Source of the DNA: CAVWSM01 sp963757805
GTDB lineage: Bacteria > Actinomycetota > Actinomycetes > Jiangellales > Jiangellaceae
Assembly (NCBI GenBank): GCA_963757805.1
Contig: CAVWSM010000010.1
Span: 7,358-71,357, forward strand
Reading direction: 5' to 3'
DNA length: 64,000 nt
Under the pieces are notes generated by a model. That model saw nothing but the letters and a program-made list of their open reading frames with translations. It made no database searches and was not told where the DNA came from. How positions within the stretch are numbered: the stretch's first letter is position 1; each line of letters opens with the position of its first letter. A program made the position numbers and the translations under genes. Below, in pieces: positions 17,172 through 26,454 of the stretch.

Positions 17172-18692
17172 TCAGTCCGCGTCGGACTCGTCGACCCAGT
17201 CGAAGGTCTTGGTGACGGCCTTCTTCCACTTCGCGTAGAGGACGTCGCGCTTGCCCTCGTCCATCGACGGCGACCAGCGCTTGTCCTCGAGCCAGTTCTG
17301 CCGCAGGTCGTCCTGGGTGGCCCAGTAGCCGACGGCCAGGCCGGCTGCGTAGGCGGCGCCGAGCGCCGTAGTCTCGGGCACCTTTGGGCGGACGACGTCG
17401 ACACCGAGGATGTCAGCCTGGAACTGCATGAGCGCTTCGTTCTGCACCATGCCGCCGTCGACCTTGAGCTCGGTGAGCGCGACGCCCGAGTCGGCGTTCA
17501 TCGCGTCGAGCACCTCGCGGGTCTGGAAGGCCGTGGCCTCCAAGGCTGCCCGGGCGATGTGCCCCTTGTTGACGAAGCGCGTCAGGCCAACGAGCGCGCC
17601 ACGCGCATCCGATCGCCAATAGGGCGCGAAAAGACCCGAGAACGCCGGCACGAAGTAGGCGCCACCGTTGTCGTCGACCGACCTGGCGAGCTCCTCGATC
17701 TCGGGCGCGCTCTTGATGAGGCCGAGGTTGTCGCGCAGCCACTGGACGAGCGCGCCGGTGATGGCGATCGCGCCCTCCAGCGCGTAGACAACTGGCTGGT
17801 CGCCGATCTTGTAGCAAGCGGTGGTGAGCAGGCCGTTCTCGCTCGCCACCTGCTCGGTGCCCGTGTTGAGCAGCATGAAGTTGCCGGTGCCGTAGGTGTT
17901 CTTCGCGTTGCCCACGTCGAAGCAGACCTGGCCGAACGTCGCGGCCTGCTGGTCGCCGAGGTCTCCGGCGATCGGGACGCCCGGCAGCAGGCCGCCCTCG
18001 CGGCCCTTGCCGTAGACCTCGGAGGACGCCCGGATCTCCGGCAGCATCGCCAGCGGAACACCCATCTCGCCCGCGATGTCGGCGTCCCAGGACAGGGTGG
18101 ACAGGTCCATGAGCATCGTCCGCGAAGCGTTGGACACGTCTGTGACGTGCACGCCGCCGTCGGGTCCGCCGGTCATGTTCCAGAGCACCCAGGTGTCCAT
18201 GTTGCCGAACAGCAGCTCGCCGGCCTCCGCCTTCTGCCGGGCACCGTCGACGTTGTCGAGGAGCCAGCGGATCTTGGGCCCGGAGAAGTAGGTGGCCAGG
18301 GGCAGTCCGACCTTGGCCTTGTAGCGCTCCTGGCCGCCGCCGAGCGCTGCAAGATCGTCGCAGATCTTCTGCGTGCGGGTGTCCTGCCAGACGACTGCGT
18401 TGTGGATGGGCTTGCCCGACGACTTCTCCCAGACGATCGTCGTCTCACGCTGGTTGGTGACGCCCGCCGCGACGATGTCCTTGTGCGTCACGTTGGCCTT
18501 GGCCAGCGAGCCCGCTACGACCTTCCGCGTGTTGTCCCAGACCTCGACACCGTCGTGCTCGACCCACCCCGCGCGGGGGAAGATCTGCTCGTGCTCCACC
18601 TGGTCGACCGCAACGACGGAGCCGCTGTGGTCGAAGATCATGGAGCGGGTGCTCGTGGTCCCTTGGTCAACCGCGAGGACGTACTCAGCCAT
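17172..18692 (-). CDS. glpK: Glycerol kinase
   Basis: A 506-residue FGGY-family kinase that makes sn-glycerol 3-phosphate from glycerol and ATP in the cytoplasm. The N-terminal phosphate loop AVDQGTTSTRSMIFD, the substrate segment TNQRETTIVWEK, the aspartate-containing catalytic region (PVSGLF-type segment seen as VPAFSGLFAPYW) and the C-terminal adenosine motif (LKVDGGMVQNEALMQFQAD) are present, and length is typical. The ATG at 18692 has GGGAGG upstream. It follows glpF by 15 bp in the same direction, so uptake and phosphorylation are co-expressed. Confidence 0.97.
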   Translation of the reverse strand: MAEYVLAVDQGTTSTRSMIFDHSGSVVAVDQVEHEQIFPRAGWVEHDGVEVWDNTRKVVAGSLAKANVTHKDIVAAGVTNQRETTIVWEKSSGKPIHNAVVWQDTRTQKICDDLAALGGGQERYKAKVGLPLATYFSGPKIRWLLDNVDGARQKAEAGELLFGNMDTWVLWNMTGGPDGGVHVTDVSNASRTMLMDLSTLSWDADIAGEMGVPLAMLPEIRASSEVYGKGREGGLLPGVPIAGDLGDQQAATFGQVCFDVGNAKNTYGTGNFMLLNTGTEQVASENGLLTTACYKIGDQPVVYALEGAIAITGALVQWLRDNLGLIKSAPEIEELARSVDDNGGAYFVPAFSGLFAPYWRSDARGALVGLTRFVNKGHIARAALEATAFQTREVLDAMNADSGVALTELKVDGGMVQNEALMQFQADILGVDVVRPKVPETTALGAAYAAGLAVGYWATQDDLRQNWLEDKRWSPSMDEGKRDVLYAKWKKAVTKTFDWVDESDAD

Positions 18693-18707
18693 GGCCCTAC
18701 CTCCCTG

Positions 18708-19457
18708 TCACAAGTACCAGTTGGCGGCGAGGCCGCCGAGGACGCCGCCGATGATCGGCCCGACGACCGGCACCCAGGCGTAACCCCAGTCGCTATCACC
18801 CTTGCCCTTGATCGGCAACAGGAAGTGCGCAATGCGTGGCCCTAGGTCACGAGCCGGGTTGATTGCGTAACCGGTCGGACCACCGAGGGAAAGACCGATA
18901 CCGACGACGAGCAGCGCGACCGAGAGCGGAGCCAGGTCTGCGGGGGCGTTGCCGAAGTTGAGGATGACGAAGACCAGGACGAAGGTGCCGACGATCTCCG
19001 TGACCAGGTTCCAGGTGTAGTTGCGGATCGCGGGTCCAGTCGAGAACGTAGCCAGCTTGCCAGCCGGGTCCTCGTGCTGGTCGTAGTGGTCCCGGTAGGC
19101 CAGCCAGCAGACGACGGCGCCGATGAACGCTCCTGAGAACTCGCCAGCCAGGTAGACCAGCGTGCTGCCGAAGTCGACGGCGATTCCCGGAACGAACTCG
19201 TCCGCGCCACTGGCGATGATGCCGGCCGTCACAGCTGGGTTCAGGTGCGCACCGGACTGCCACGCCACGTACACACCGGAGAAGACCGCCAGACCCCAGC
19301 CGAAGGTAATAACGATCCAGGCGCCGCCGCCGCCACCACCAAAGCCCTTGTTCTTGGCGAGCACCACGTTCGCGACCACACCGCACCCGAGCAGTGTCAG
19401 CATGGCCGTCCCGAGCAATTCGGAGACGAAGACATCACCGAGCTCCACGACTTGCAC
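18708..19457 (-). CDS. glpF: Glycerol facilitator (aquaglyceroporin)
   Basis: A MIP-family channel of about 249 residues. Both pore-lining NPA motifs are present, in GAHLNPAVTAG and YAINPARDLGPR, with about six membrane segments. The Asp after the second motif (NPARD) is typical of glycerol-conducting members. The 5' end is uncertain: AGGGAGG precedes GTG codons at 19457 and 19448, and the longer frame to 19568 lacks support. An unusual Gly-rich loop (GFGGGGGGAW) lies after the first helix. It is divergent from glpD, with about 200 bp between for both promoters. Confidence 0.92.
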   Translation of the reverse strand: MQVVELGDVFVSELLGTAMLTLLGCGVVANVVLAKNKGFGGGGGGAWIVITFGWGLAVFSGVYVAWQSGAHLNPAVTAGIIASGADEFVPGIAVDFGSTLVYLAGEFSGAFIGAVVCWLAYRDHYDQHEDPAGKLATFSTGPAIRNYTWNLVTEIVGTFVLVFVILNFGNAPADLAPLSVALLVVGIGLSLGGPTGYAINPARDLGPRIAHFLLPIKGKGDSDWGYAWVPVVGPIIGGVLGGLAANWYL

Positions 19458-19657
19458 CACCCTCCCTGGAACAACCAAGGCAGGAAGCCACGTGCCCCGA
19501 ACTCTCGGCTCCCTTGCCGACTCGGGAGAAACGTAGTCCTGATCATGGCGGAGCAACAGTCGGCACACCGAACTCTCCGCGGCACTCTCCGCAGCCAGCC
19601 ATGCGCGTGACTGTCTGCAGCCGTACGGTTGACACCGAGCGACTCTCTCGGAGGTGC

Positions 19658-21379
19658 ATGGTGAAGGCGTCGTCCGTGCTCGGTCCGCAGCAGCGCCAGG
19701 AGGCCTGGCAGCGTCTGGCTGCCGAGAAGTTCGACATCCTCGTCATCGGTGGCGGCGTCACCGGAGCCGGCACGGCACTGGATGCGGCGACCCGTGGGCT
19801 CAAGGTGGCGCTTGTCGAAGCCCGCGACTTTGCCAGCGGCACCTCATCAAGGTCGAGCAAGCTTTTCCATGGGGGGCTGCGCTATCTCGAGCAGCTCAAC
19901 TTCGGGCTTGTCCGCGAGGCGCTCCATGAGCGGGAGCTCATGCTGTCGACGATCGCTCCGCACCTCGTCAAGCCCGTGTTCTTTCTGTATCCGCTCGCTC
20001 ACCGTGTGTGGGAGCGGCCATATGTCGCGAGCGGGCTGACGATGTACGACGTCATGGCCGGCCGCAGGTCCGGCCCGATGCACAAGCACCTCACTCGCAC
20101 CGGCGCCCGCAAGCTCTTCCCCGCGCTCAAACCGGATGCCTTGATCGGGGCGATCAAGTACTACGACGGCCAAGCCGACGACGCCCGGCACACCCTAACG
20201 GTGATCCGCACTGCAGCGCAGTACGGCGCCGTCGTTCGCAACTCCTCCGAGGTCGTGGACTTTCTCCGGGCCGCCGAACGGGTGACGGGCGCCCGCGTGA
20301 AGGACACCGACACCGGCGAGGAAATCGAAATCCGGGCCGAGGTCGTTCTCAACTGCACGGGCGTTTGGACCGACGACCTCCAGTCGCTCACCAAGGGCCG
20401 CGGGCGGTTCCACGTGCGGGCCAGCAAGGGCGTGCACATCGTTGTGCCGCGCGACCGCATCAACAGCGAGATCGGCCTGATCCTGCGCACCGAAAAATCG
20501 GTGCTGTTCGTCATCCCTTGGGGCAACCACTGGATCCTCGGCACCACCGACACCGACTGGTCGCTCGACAAGGCACACCCCGCGGCGACCCGCACCGACA
20601 TCGACTACATCCTCGACCACATCAACCAAGTCCTGGCCGTGCCGCTCACCCACGAAGACATCGAAGGCGTCTACGCCGGGCTTCGGCCACTGCTGTCAGG
20701 GGAGAGCGAGAGCACGAGCCAGCTGTCCCGCGAGCACGCGGTGGCCCGGCCACTGCCGGGGCTCTATTCGATCGCTGGTGGGAAATACACCACCTACCGC
20801 GTTATGGCCAAGGATGCGATCGACGCGGCGGCGCAGGACCTGGCTCGACCGATCCCGCCCAGCACGACCCATCTCGTCCCCTTGGTCGGCGCCGATGGCT
20901 ATCACGCGCTCATCAACCAGCTTGGTCACCTGGCCGGCGAGTGGGGCATCCCGGGCTGGCGGGTCGAGCACCTGCTCAACCGCTACGGATCGCTGTCGCA
21001 CGAGGTCGTCGATCTCGCGGCGGACGACGCCACGTTGCTCGAGCCGGCGGTCGGCGCGGAGGAATATCTGCGCGCGGAGCTGAAGTATGCGGCCACGCAT
21101 GAGGGCGCCGCGCACCTCGACGACGTGCTCGCGCGGCGCACCCGCATCTCCATCGAGACTGCGCACCGCGGCACCGAGACCGCTGACGACGCCGCCTCGC
21201 TGATGGGCGACGTGCTCGGCTGGGACGACGGCGCGAAGCGTGCCGAAGTCGAGGCCTACGCCGCACGAGTCGACGCCGAACGCAAGTCTCAGGAGGTCGC
21301 CGACGATGAGTCAGCCGACGCGACGCGCCTCGCGGCCCCGGACACGAGGCATATCACGGTGACGCGCCGCGTCAGCTGA
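19658..21379 (+). CDS. glpD: Aerobic glycerol-3-phosphate dehydrogenase
   Basis: A 573-residue FAD enzyme that oxidises glycerol 3-phosphate to dihydroxyacetone phosphate and feeds electrons to the respiratory chain. The dinucleotide-binding motif VIGGGVTGAGT is at about residues 26-36, with the family's SSRSSKLFHGGLRYLE segment and a C-terminal domain (DDVLARRTRISIE). GGAGG ends three bases before the ATG at 19658 and six before the next codon GTG at 19661, so either may be the start. It completes the glycerol pathway with the divergent glpF-glpK. Confidence 0.95.
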   Translation: MVKASSVLGPQQRQEAWQRLAAEKFDILVIGGGVTGAGTALDAATRGLKVALVEARDFASGTSSRSSKLFHGGLRYLEQLNFGLVREALHERELMLSTIAPHLVKPVFFLYPLAHRVWERPYVASGLTMYDVMAGRRSGPMHKHLTRTGARKLFPALKPDALIGAIKYYDGQADDARHTLTVIRTAAQYGAVVRNSSEVVDFLRAAERVTGARVKDTDTGEEIEIRAEVVLNCTGVWTDDLQSLTKGRGRFHVRASKGVHIVVPRDRINSEIGLILRTEKSVLFVIPWGNHWILGTTDTDWSLDKAHPAATRTDIDYILDHINQVLAVPLTHEDIEGVYAGLRPLLSGESESTSQLSREHAVARPLPGLYSIAGGKYTTYRVMAKDAIDAAAQDLARPIPPSTTHLVPLVGADGYHALINQLGHLAGEWGIPGWRVEHLLNRYGSLSHEVVDLAADDATLLEPAVGAEEYLRAELKYAATHEGAAHLDDVLARRTRISIETAHRGTETADDAASLMGDVLGWDDGAKRAEVEAYAARVDAERKSQEVADDESADATRLAAPDTRHITVTRRVS

Positions 21380-21388
21380 ATGTTGTTG

Positions 21389-21607
21389 TCAGGCGCCTTC
21401 GCTGGCGTCGCGCTGCTGCGGCAGTTGCCCGGTCAGCAGGGCGCGCACCTCGGACTCCCGGTAGCGCCGGTGCCCACCAAGCGTGCGGATGGAGCTCAGC
21501 TTTCCCGCCTTGGCCCAGCGGGTCACGGTCTTTGGATCAACGCGGAACATTGCTGCGACCTCAGCAGGCGTGAGCAGCGGCTCGGCATCGGCGGTACGCG
21601 TCGTCAT
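21389..21607 (-). CDS. bldC: BldC-family MerR-like DNA-binding protein
   Basis: A 72-residue protein that is little more than a winged helix-turn-helix. The sequence LLTPAEVAAMFRVDPKTVTR and the following wing GKLSSIRTLGGHRRYRE are near-identical in my memory to Streptomyces BldC, which binds direct repeats cooperatively and controls developmental genes. The ATG at 21607 has GGAGG six bases upstream. Convergent with glpD, 9 bp from its stop. A TAGGGT box upstream (about 21663-21668 on the minus strand) may be its -10. Confidence 0.93.
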   Translation of the reverse strand: MTTRTADAEPLLTPAEVAAMFRVDPKTVTRWAKAGKLSSIRTLGGHRRYRESEVRALLTGQLPQQRDASEGA

Positions 21608-21756
21608 GACGCCTCCAGTAACTCTGGGAGCGATCCCCGTTCCCGCTCCTTTCCGATATTTCACCCTAGAAAGGCAGATCTGGCCACCCGAATCGGGATG
21701 ATCATCCAGGATTCGGTCCCATTTGCGCTAGATAGTCACACTCAGGTGGGTTCTGA

Positions 21757-22596
21757 CTACGAAGCGTGTTCGAGCGCCAGCACGCCCTCCCACCGGGCGA
21801 CCAAGCGGGCATAAGCCGCTTCCGCGCCCTCCTGGTCGTCGCCGGCCAGCGCGTCGAGCGCGGCGAGCACCTGTCGTGGCGAGTCATCCTCGGTCAGCGC
21901 CTCGTCGGTGAGCAGCTCGACGAGGCCGCCATAGTCGAGCTCCACCACGCCGTGCGGGTGGAACGTCTCCAACCAGCGACCGATCTCTTCGACGTGGCCG
22001 GTCACTCCGTCGTCGCCGAAAGCCTTACGCAGTACGCGCAACGCACGGGCAACGCGGCGTCTCGCGTCGGCCATGGTCGTCCGGTAGACGAGACTGCGCT
22101 GCGCCGCCGCGAGCTCTAGTCGTCGCTCAGCGTGATCAACGACGACGAACCAGCGCGCGGGCACATGCCATGTCGCGGTCAGGATGTGCGGCGCCGCGCC
22201 CGGGTTGCGGTCACGCCACGAGGCGTACGCACGGTCGACGTCGCCGATCATCTGGGTCGACAGAAAGTTGCCGACGACGTGGTCGGGCAGCTCTCCGATC
22301 AGCTCGGCGAGGGCGACCCACGATCGCAGCCGGTCCTGGCGCGGGCAATAGAGCAGCCCGTGGTCGGTGCGCAACACGTACGCCTCATCGGGCTCGGCGT
22401 GCGGCACCATGGCCGGCGCCGTGCCCGTGATCCGGCGAAGTGCATCGGCGCCCTCTGCGGCCAGCACGGCCTCCCGCGAGGTCGACTCGTCGGCGGGGAC
22501 GGCGGCGAGCCGCGACCGCTCCGGTTCGGGGAAGGCGGACAGCGGCTCGTAGACCCGCAAGTAGGCGGCGTACGGCTGACGACGCGGCCCCTTCAC
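21757..22596 (-). CDS. Conserved actinobacterial protein of unknown function
   Basis: A 279-residue cytoplasmic protein with no signal peptide or membrane segment. It opens with RRQPYAAYLRVYEPLSAFPEPER and contains a Trp-rich middle (TATWHVPARWFVVVDHAERRL) and a helical C-terminal domain (residues 190-279). Proteins of this look commonly sit between bldC and the leucine/valine dehydrogenase gene in actinobacteria, which matches its place here; that is from memory. The GTG at 22596 is chosen because upstream residues look non-coding. Function unknown. Confidence 0.75.
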   Translation of the reverse strand: MKGPRRQPYAAYLRVYEPLSAFPEPERSRLAAVPADESTSREAVLAAEGADALRRITGTAPAMVPHAEPDEAYVLRTDHGLLYCPRQDRLRSWVALAELIGELPDHVVGNFLSTQMIGDVDRAYASWRDRNPGAAPHILTATWHVPARWFVVVDHAERRLELAAAQRSLVYRTTMADARRRVARALRVLRKAFGDDGVTGHVEEIGRWLETFHPHGVVELDYGGLVELLTDEALTEDDSPRQVLAALDALAGDDQEGAEAAYARLVARWEGVLALEHAS

Positions 22597-22766
22597 CCTT
22601 GCATCGTGACACGGCGCGCCCGCAAGTGGCTTGCGCACATGCTGGTTCACGCCGCGGGGTGTCCCGTCTTGTTGCCATCCTCCCCGCCTAGAGTGAGCGG
22701 TGCCCCGCACCACCCCCGCGGGACACTCACGTCCCGACCACGAGTCGGGCTTAGCAGGAGGTCACC

Positions 22767-23840
22767 GTGCCCGAGATCTTCGGCACCGGACATGAGCAGG
22801 TCGTCTTCTGTCAGGACGAGGCCAGCGGTCTGCGCGCCGTCATCGCCATCCACTCCACCGCGCTCGGGCCGGCTCTGGGTGGGACGCGGTTCTTCCCGTA
22901 CGAGTCGGAGGCTGCGGCGGTCGAGGACGTGATGCGGCTGTCGCACGCGATGTCGTACAAGAACGCACTCGCCGGTCTCGACCACGGCGGGGGCAAGGCC
23001 GTGATCATCGGCGACCCCGTCCGCGACAAGACCGAGCCGTTGCTGCGGGCTTACGGGCGGTTCGTCCAGGCGCTCGGCGGGCGCTATGTCACGGCGTGTG
23101 ACGTCGGCACGTACGTCGAGGACATGGACGTCGTCGCCCGCGAGTCGACGTTCGTCACCGGCCGCTCACCCGCCGACGGTGGCGCGGGCGACTCCAGCGT
23201 GCTCACGGCCATCGGGGTCTTCCACGGCATGCGGGCATCAGCGCAGCACGTGTGGGGCGCGCCGACGCTGCGTGGACGACGGGTCGGCATCGCCGGCGTC
23301 GGAAAGGTCGGCTCCAAGCTGGCCGGGCTGTTGCTCGAGGACGGCGCCGAGGTCGCGGTCACCGACGTGTCCGCGGCGGCCGTCGAGCGGGTACGGGCCG
23401 AGCACCCCCAGATCGACGTGGTCGATGACGTGTCCGAGCTCGTACGGTCGGATCTCGACGTCTACTCCCCCTGCGCCCTGGGTGGCGCGCTCGACGACGA
23501 CACGGTGGGCGTGCTGCGCGCCAAGGTGGTCTGCGGCGGCGCCAACAACCAGCTCGCGCACCCAGGGGTCGAGAAGGCGTTGGCTGATCATGGAGTGCTC
23601 TACGCCCCCGACTACGTCGTCAACGCCGGCGGGGTCATCCAGGTCGCCGACGAGCTGCAGGGGTTCTCGTTCGAGCGGGCCCGGGCCAAGGCGGAGAAGA
23701 TCTTCGACACGACGCTGCGCGTTTTCGCCCTGGCCAGCAGCGAGGGCGTGCCGCCGGCCGTGGCCGCCGACCGGCTGGCCGAGCAGCGGATCATGGCCGT
23801 GTCCCGGCTCCGGACGGTCCTGGTGCCGCCGCGCAGCTGA
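22767..23840 (+). CDS. vdh: Leucine/valine (branched-chain) dehydrogenase
   Basis: A 357-residue Glu/Leu/Phe/Val dehydrogenase that reversibly deaminates branched-chain amino acids with NAD. The catalytic lysine lies in GLDHGGGKAVI (about residues 71-81), an Asp-containing TACDVGTYVEDM segment follows, and the Rossmann fold shows GIAGVGKVGSKLAG. It has the short length of leucine/valine enzymes rather than glutamate dehydrogenases. The GTG start is well supported by AGGAGG. In Streptomyces vdh lies next to bldC, as here. Exact substrate is inferred. Confidence 0.92.
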   Translation: MPEIFGTGHEQVVFCQDEASGLRAVIAIHSTALGPALGGTRFFPYESEAAAVEDVMRLSHAMSYKNALAGLDHGGGKAVIIGDPVRDKTEPLLRAYGRFVQALGGRYVTACDVGTYVEDMDVVARESTFVTGRSPADGGAGDSSVLTAIGVFHGMRASAQHVWGAPTLRGRRVGIAGVGKVGSKLAGLLLEDGAEVAVTDVSAAAVERVRAEHPQIDVVDDVSELVRSDLDVYSPCALGGALDDDTVGVLRAKVVCGGANNQLAHPGVEKALADHGVLYAPDYVVNAGGVIQVADELQGFSFERARAKAEKIFDTTLRVFALASSEGVPPAVAADRLAEQRIMAVSRLRTVLVPPRS

Positions 23841-23947
23841 TCCCGGCGGCACCTGTGTAGGCTTGGGGATACGAAACAATTGTCATTGGAATAGCGAGGG
23901 CGTCCGGCTATCTGGTCGCCCCGGATTTGTGCGAGGGGGTCGACCCT

Positions 23948-24193
23948 ATGGGGCGCGGCCGTGCTAAGGCCAAGCAGACGAAGGTTGCCCGCCGTCTGAA
24001 GTACGACACGCATGACCCGGATCTGAGCAAGCTCCAGCAAGAGCTGGGTAGTGGCTCCCCCGAGTCCGTCGACGAGGTCGACGAGAGCGACGACTTCGAG
24101 GACGACGACGACCCCTACGCTGCCTATGCCGACTACGTCGCCGAGCAGGACGAGGACGAGGAAGACGAGCCGCAGGCGCGCCGCCGCGCCTGA
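23948..24193 (+). CDS. DUF3073 family protein
   Basis: An 81-residue protein with the conserved basic start of the family, MGRGRAKAKQTKVARRLKY, then an acidic tail (from about residue 40: DEVDESDDFEDDDD) ending in Arg. This small actinobacterial family of unknown role usually lies next to purM, which in this genome is displaced by a DUF559 gene. The ATG at 23948 has GGGGG upstream. The stop is 31 bp before the first 61-bp palindrome. Confidence 0.93.
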   Translation: MGRGRAKAKQTKVARRLKYDTHDPDLSKLQQELGSGSPESVDEVDESDDFEDDDDPYAAYADYVAEQDEDEEDEPQARRRA

Positions 24194-24224
24194 GCCGTGG
24201 CACTTCCTTCCATCCCCCTTGTGT

Positions 24225-24285
24225 GTTGATCATGGCAAAGGTGTGATCAATCTTTGCGGATGATCACGGCTTCGCCATGATCAAC
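24225..24285. repeat. 61-bp palindromic element, copy 1
   Basis: Begins with GTTGATCATGGC and ends with its exact inverse GCCATGATCAAC; an inner pair GTGATCA/TGATCAC makes a nearly continuous 25-bp stem around an 11-base loop, and the outer arms extend two more pairs on each side. It starts 31 bp after the DUF3073 stop codon. Best read as a transcript-ending hairpin; see the other five copies. Confidence 0.9.
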
Positions 24286-24375
24286 ACGAGTGTGGCCGGG
24301 GGGTCGCGGGCTCCAGCGTCGGGGGCTGTGGACAACGCGCGACACGCAACCCGCGCGATCGGCCAGCATCTCCGG

Positions 24376-25263
24376 ATGCGCCAACCACGACCCGTCCCAC
24401 TCGCTATCGCCCAGCGCCCGTTTCGGCTCAACGAGGCGCTCGGCTTGGGCGTCACTCCCAACGAGCTCCGTGGTCCGGCCTATCGACAGCTCTTTCGAGA
24501 CGTCTACGTGGCCGCCGACCTTCCCGATTCCGTCGAGCTCCGCTGTGATGGGCTGGCGCTCGTACTGCCCAAGTCGGTGGCGTTCTCGCATCACACGGCG
24601 GCGAGTCTGTGCGAGCTCCCGGTTCCGGACGAGATCGACATCCACATCACCGCCGCCGACCCACGACACGTCCCCCGCAAGCGACCTGGCGTAATCCCGC
24701 ACGAGTCGATCGGCGAGGCCGACGTCTGGGTCTTTCGAGGCAGGCGCATGACAACCCCCGAGCGCACCTGGCTCGACCTGGCCCATTCGCTTCACCGAGA
24801 CGACCTCGTCATCCTGGGTGACGCGATGTTGCGCAAAGAGATCACCTCGACAACCGCGCTCTCAGAAGCCCTGACGAGGTGGGGCCGCCGCCGAGGCGTC
24901 CTGACTGCCCGCACAGCGCTGCCGTTGCTGCGACCGCGCGTCGACTCGCCGATGGAAACGCGTGTCCGGCTGATCCTGGTCGACGCCGGCTTGCCGTGCC
25001 CCGAGCCGAACCTCGACATCTACGACGACTGGGGTGGCTGGATCGGCCGCCCAGACCTGTCGTACAAGCAACTCAAGATCGGCATCCAGTACGAAGGCGA
25101 CCACCACCGCAGCTCGCGTAAGCAGTGGATGCGCGACATTGCGCGCGACGGAACGATGCAAGACCACGGCTGGGAGATCATCAAGGTCACCAGTGACGAC
25201 GTGTTCGTTCGGCAGCGGCTGTTCGTCAACCGCGTCGCGCAGAAGATCGCTGAGCGCAGCTGA
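24376..25263 (+). CDS. DUF559-type endonuclease-fold protein
   Basis: A 295-residue protein of a type abundant in actinobacteria: an N-terminal winged-helix-like region (residues 10-60, NEALGLGVTPNELRG), a middle domain, and a C-terminal restriction-endonuclease-like DUF559 (Vsr-like) domain with PDLSYKQLKIGIQYEGDHH. The Asp in PDLSY and the Glu/Asp pair in YEGDHH are candidates for the metal site. The start is uncertain; ATG 24376 is used, with an earlier frame running into the palindrome. Two 61-bp palindromes bracket the gene between DUF3073 and purM, suggesting it is an insertion. Function in defence or repair is unproven. Confidence 0.75.
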   Translation: MRQPRPVPLAIAQRPFRLNEALGLGVTPNELRGPAYRQLFRDVYVAADLPDSVELRCDGLALVLPKSVAFSHHTAASLCELPVPDEIDIHITAADPRHVPRKRPGVIPHESIGEADVWVFRGRRMTTPERTWLDLAHSLHRDDLVILGDAMLRKEITSTTALSEALTRWGRRRGVLTARTALPLLRPRVDSPMETRVRLILVDAGLPCPEPNLDIYDDWGGWIGRPDLSYKQLKIGIQYEGDHHRSSRKQWMRDIARDGTMQDHGWEIIKVTSDDVFVRQRLFVNRVAQKIAERS

Positions 25264-25283
25264 ACCCCCTCACCCCCGGCCAT

Positions 25284-25344
25284 GTTGATCATGGCAAAGG
25301 CGTGATCAAATCGCGAGAATGATCACGCCTTCGCCATGATCAAC
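25284..25344. repeat. 61-bp palindromic element, copy 2
   Basis: The best-formed copy: 25-bp arms with one mismatch and an 11-base loop. It lies 20 bp after the DUF559 gene stop and 19 bp after the convergent purM stop, so it is positioned to end both transcripts. Confidence 0.92.
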
Positions 25345-25363
25345 GCCAAAGAGGGGGGCGGCC

Positions 25364-26431
25364 TCAACGCGGGTGGACCCCGCTCAAAGTCGCCGACCCA
25401 TCCCCATCGACGATCTCGCCGGCGACCCAGGCGGGCACTCCCCGATCGCTGAGCCGCGCGACGGCGGCATCGGCCGCGTCGGCCGCGACGACCGCGACCA
25501 TGCCGACACCCAGGTTGAGGGTGCGCTCGAGCTCGGCCTGTTCGACGCCGCCGAGCCTCCCCACCAGCCCGAAGATCGGCTGCGAAGTCCAGGTCGAACG
25601 ATCCAGCCGGGCCGACAGCGTCGCCGGGAGCACGCGGGCGAGGTTGGCGGCCAGCCCGCCGCCGGTGATGTGCGCCATCGCGTGCACCTCGACGGCGGCG
25701 ATCAGGTCGAGGCAGTCGAGGGCATAGATGCGGGTCGGCTCGAGCAGCTCCTCGCCGAGTGTCCGGCCGAGCTCGTCGACGTGCCGGTCAAGCGACAACC
25801 CGGCGCGCTGCAGAAGCACATGCCGGACGAGCGAGTAGCCGTTGGAGTGCAGGCCGCTCGAGGCCATCGCGATCACCGCATCGCCCTCGCGCACCCGGTC
25901 AGGCCCCAGCAGCGCATCGGCCTCCACGACACCGGTGGTGGCGCCAGCCACGTCGTACTCATCCGGGCCCAACAGCCCCGGGTGCTCGGCGGTCTCGCCA
26001 CCGACCAGCGCGGCGCCCGCGAGCCGGCAACCCTCGGCGATTCCCGACACGATCGACGCGATGCGCTCGGGCACGACACGGCCGCAGGCGATGTAGTCGG
26101 TGACGAACAGCGGCTCCGCCCCACACACCACCAGGTCGTCGACGAGCATGCCGACGAGGTCCTGGCCGATGGTGTCGTGCTTGTCGAGTGCCTGCGCGAT
26201 CGCGACCTTCGTGCCGACCCCGTCGGTCGACGTGGCCAGTAGCGGGCGCCGCATCGTCGTGAACGCCGCCATGTCGAACAGCCCCGCGAACCCGCCCAGA
26301 CCCCCCACGACCTCCGGCCGCTGAGCCCGCGCCACGGACGCCTTCATCAGCTCGACGGCGCGGTCACCGGCCTCGATGTCGACTCCGGCGGCGGCGTAGG
26401 AGGCACTGGGCTGCTCGGTCACGCCGCTCAT
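25364..26431 (-). CDS. purM: Phosphoribosylformylglycinamidine cyclo-ligase (AIR synthetase)
   Basis: A 355-residue enzyme of the fifth purine step, closing the imidazole ring with ATP. The N-terminal SYAAAGVDIEAGD, the ATP-site stretch STDGVGTKVAIAQ and the GGETAEHPG motif are typical. The ATG at 26431 lacks a clear ribosome-binding site and GTG 26422 is an alternative. It begins 23 bp after the stop of the ATP-grasp gene on the same strand, so it may be co-transcribed with that module instead of with purF. Confidence 0.96.
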   Translation of the reverse strand: MSGVTEQPSASYAAAGVDIEAGDRAVELMKASVARAQRPEVVGGLGGFAGLFDMAAFTTMRRPLLATSTDGVGTKVAIAQALDKHDTIGQDLVGMLVDDLVVCGAEPLFVTDYIACGRVVPERIASIVSGIAEGCRLAGAALVGGETAEHPGLLGPDEYDVAGATTGVVEADALLGPDRVREGDAVIAMASSGLHSNGYSLVRHVLLQRAGLSLDRHVDELGRTLGEELLEPTRIYALDCLDLIAAVEVHAMAHITGGGLAANLARVLPATLSARLDRSTWTSQPIFGLVGRLGGVEQAELERTLNLGVGMVAVVAADAADAAVARLSDRGVPAWVAGEIVDGDGSATLSGVHPR

Positions 26432-26454
26432 TGTCGCGTACGTGCCGGACGCGC

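Noticed and set aside
19540..19549. Seventh palindrome copy (TGATCATGGC) in the glpF-glpD intergenic region
   Set aside because: Only one half arm is present; no inverse arm at 61-bp spacing.
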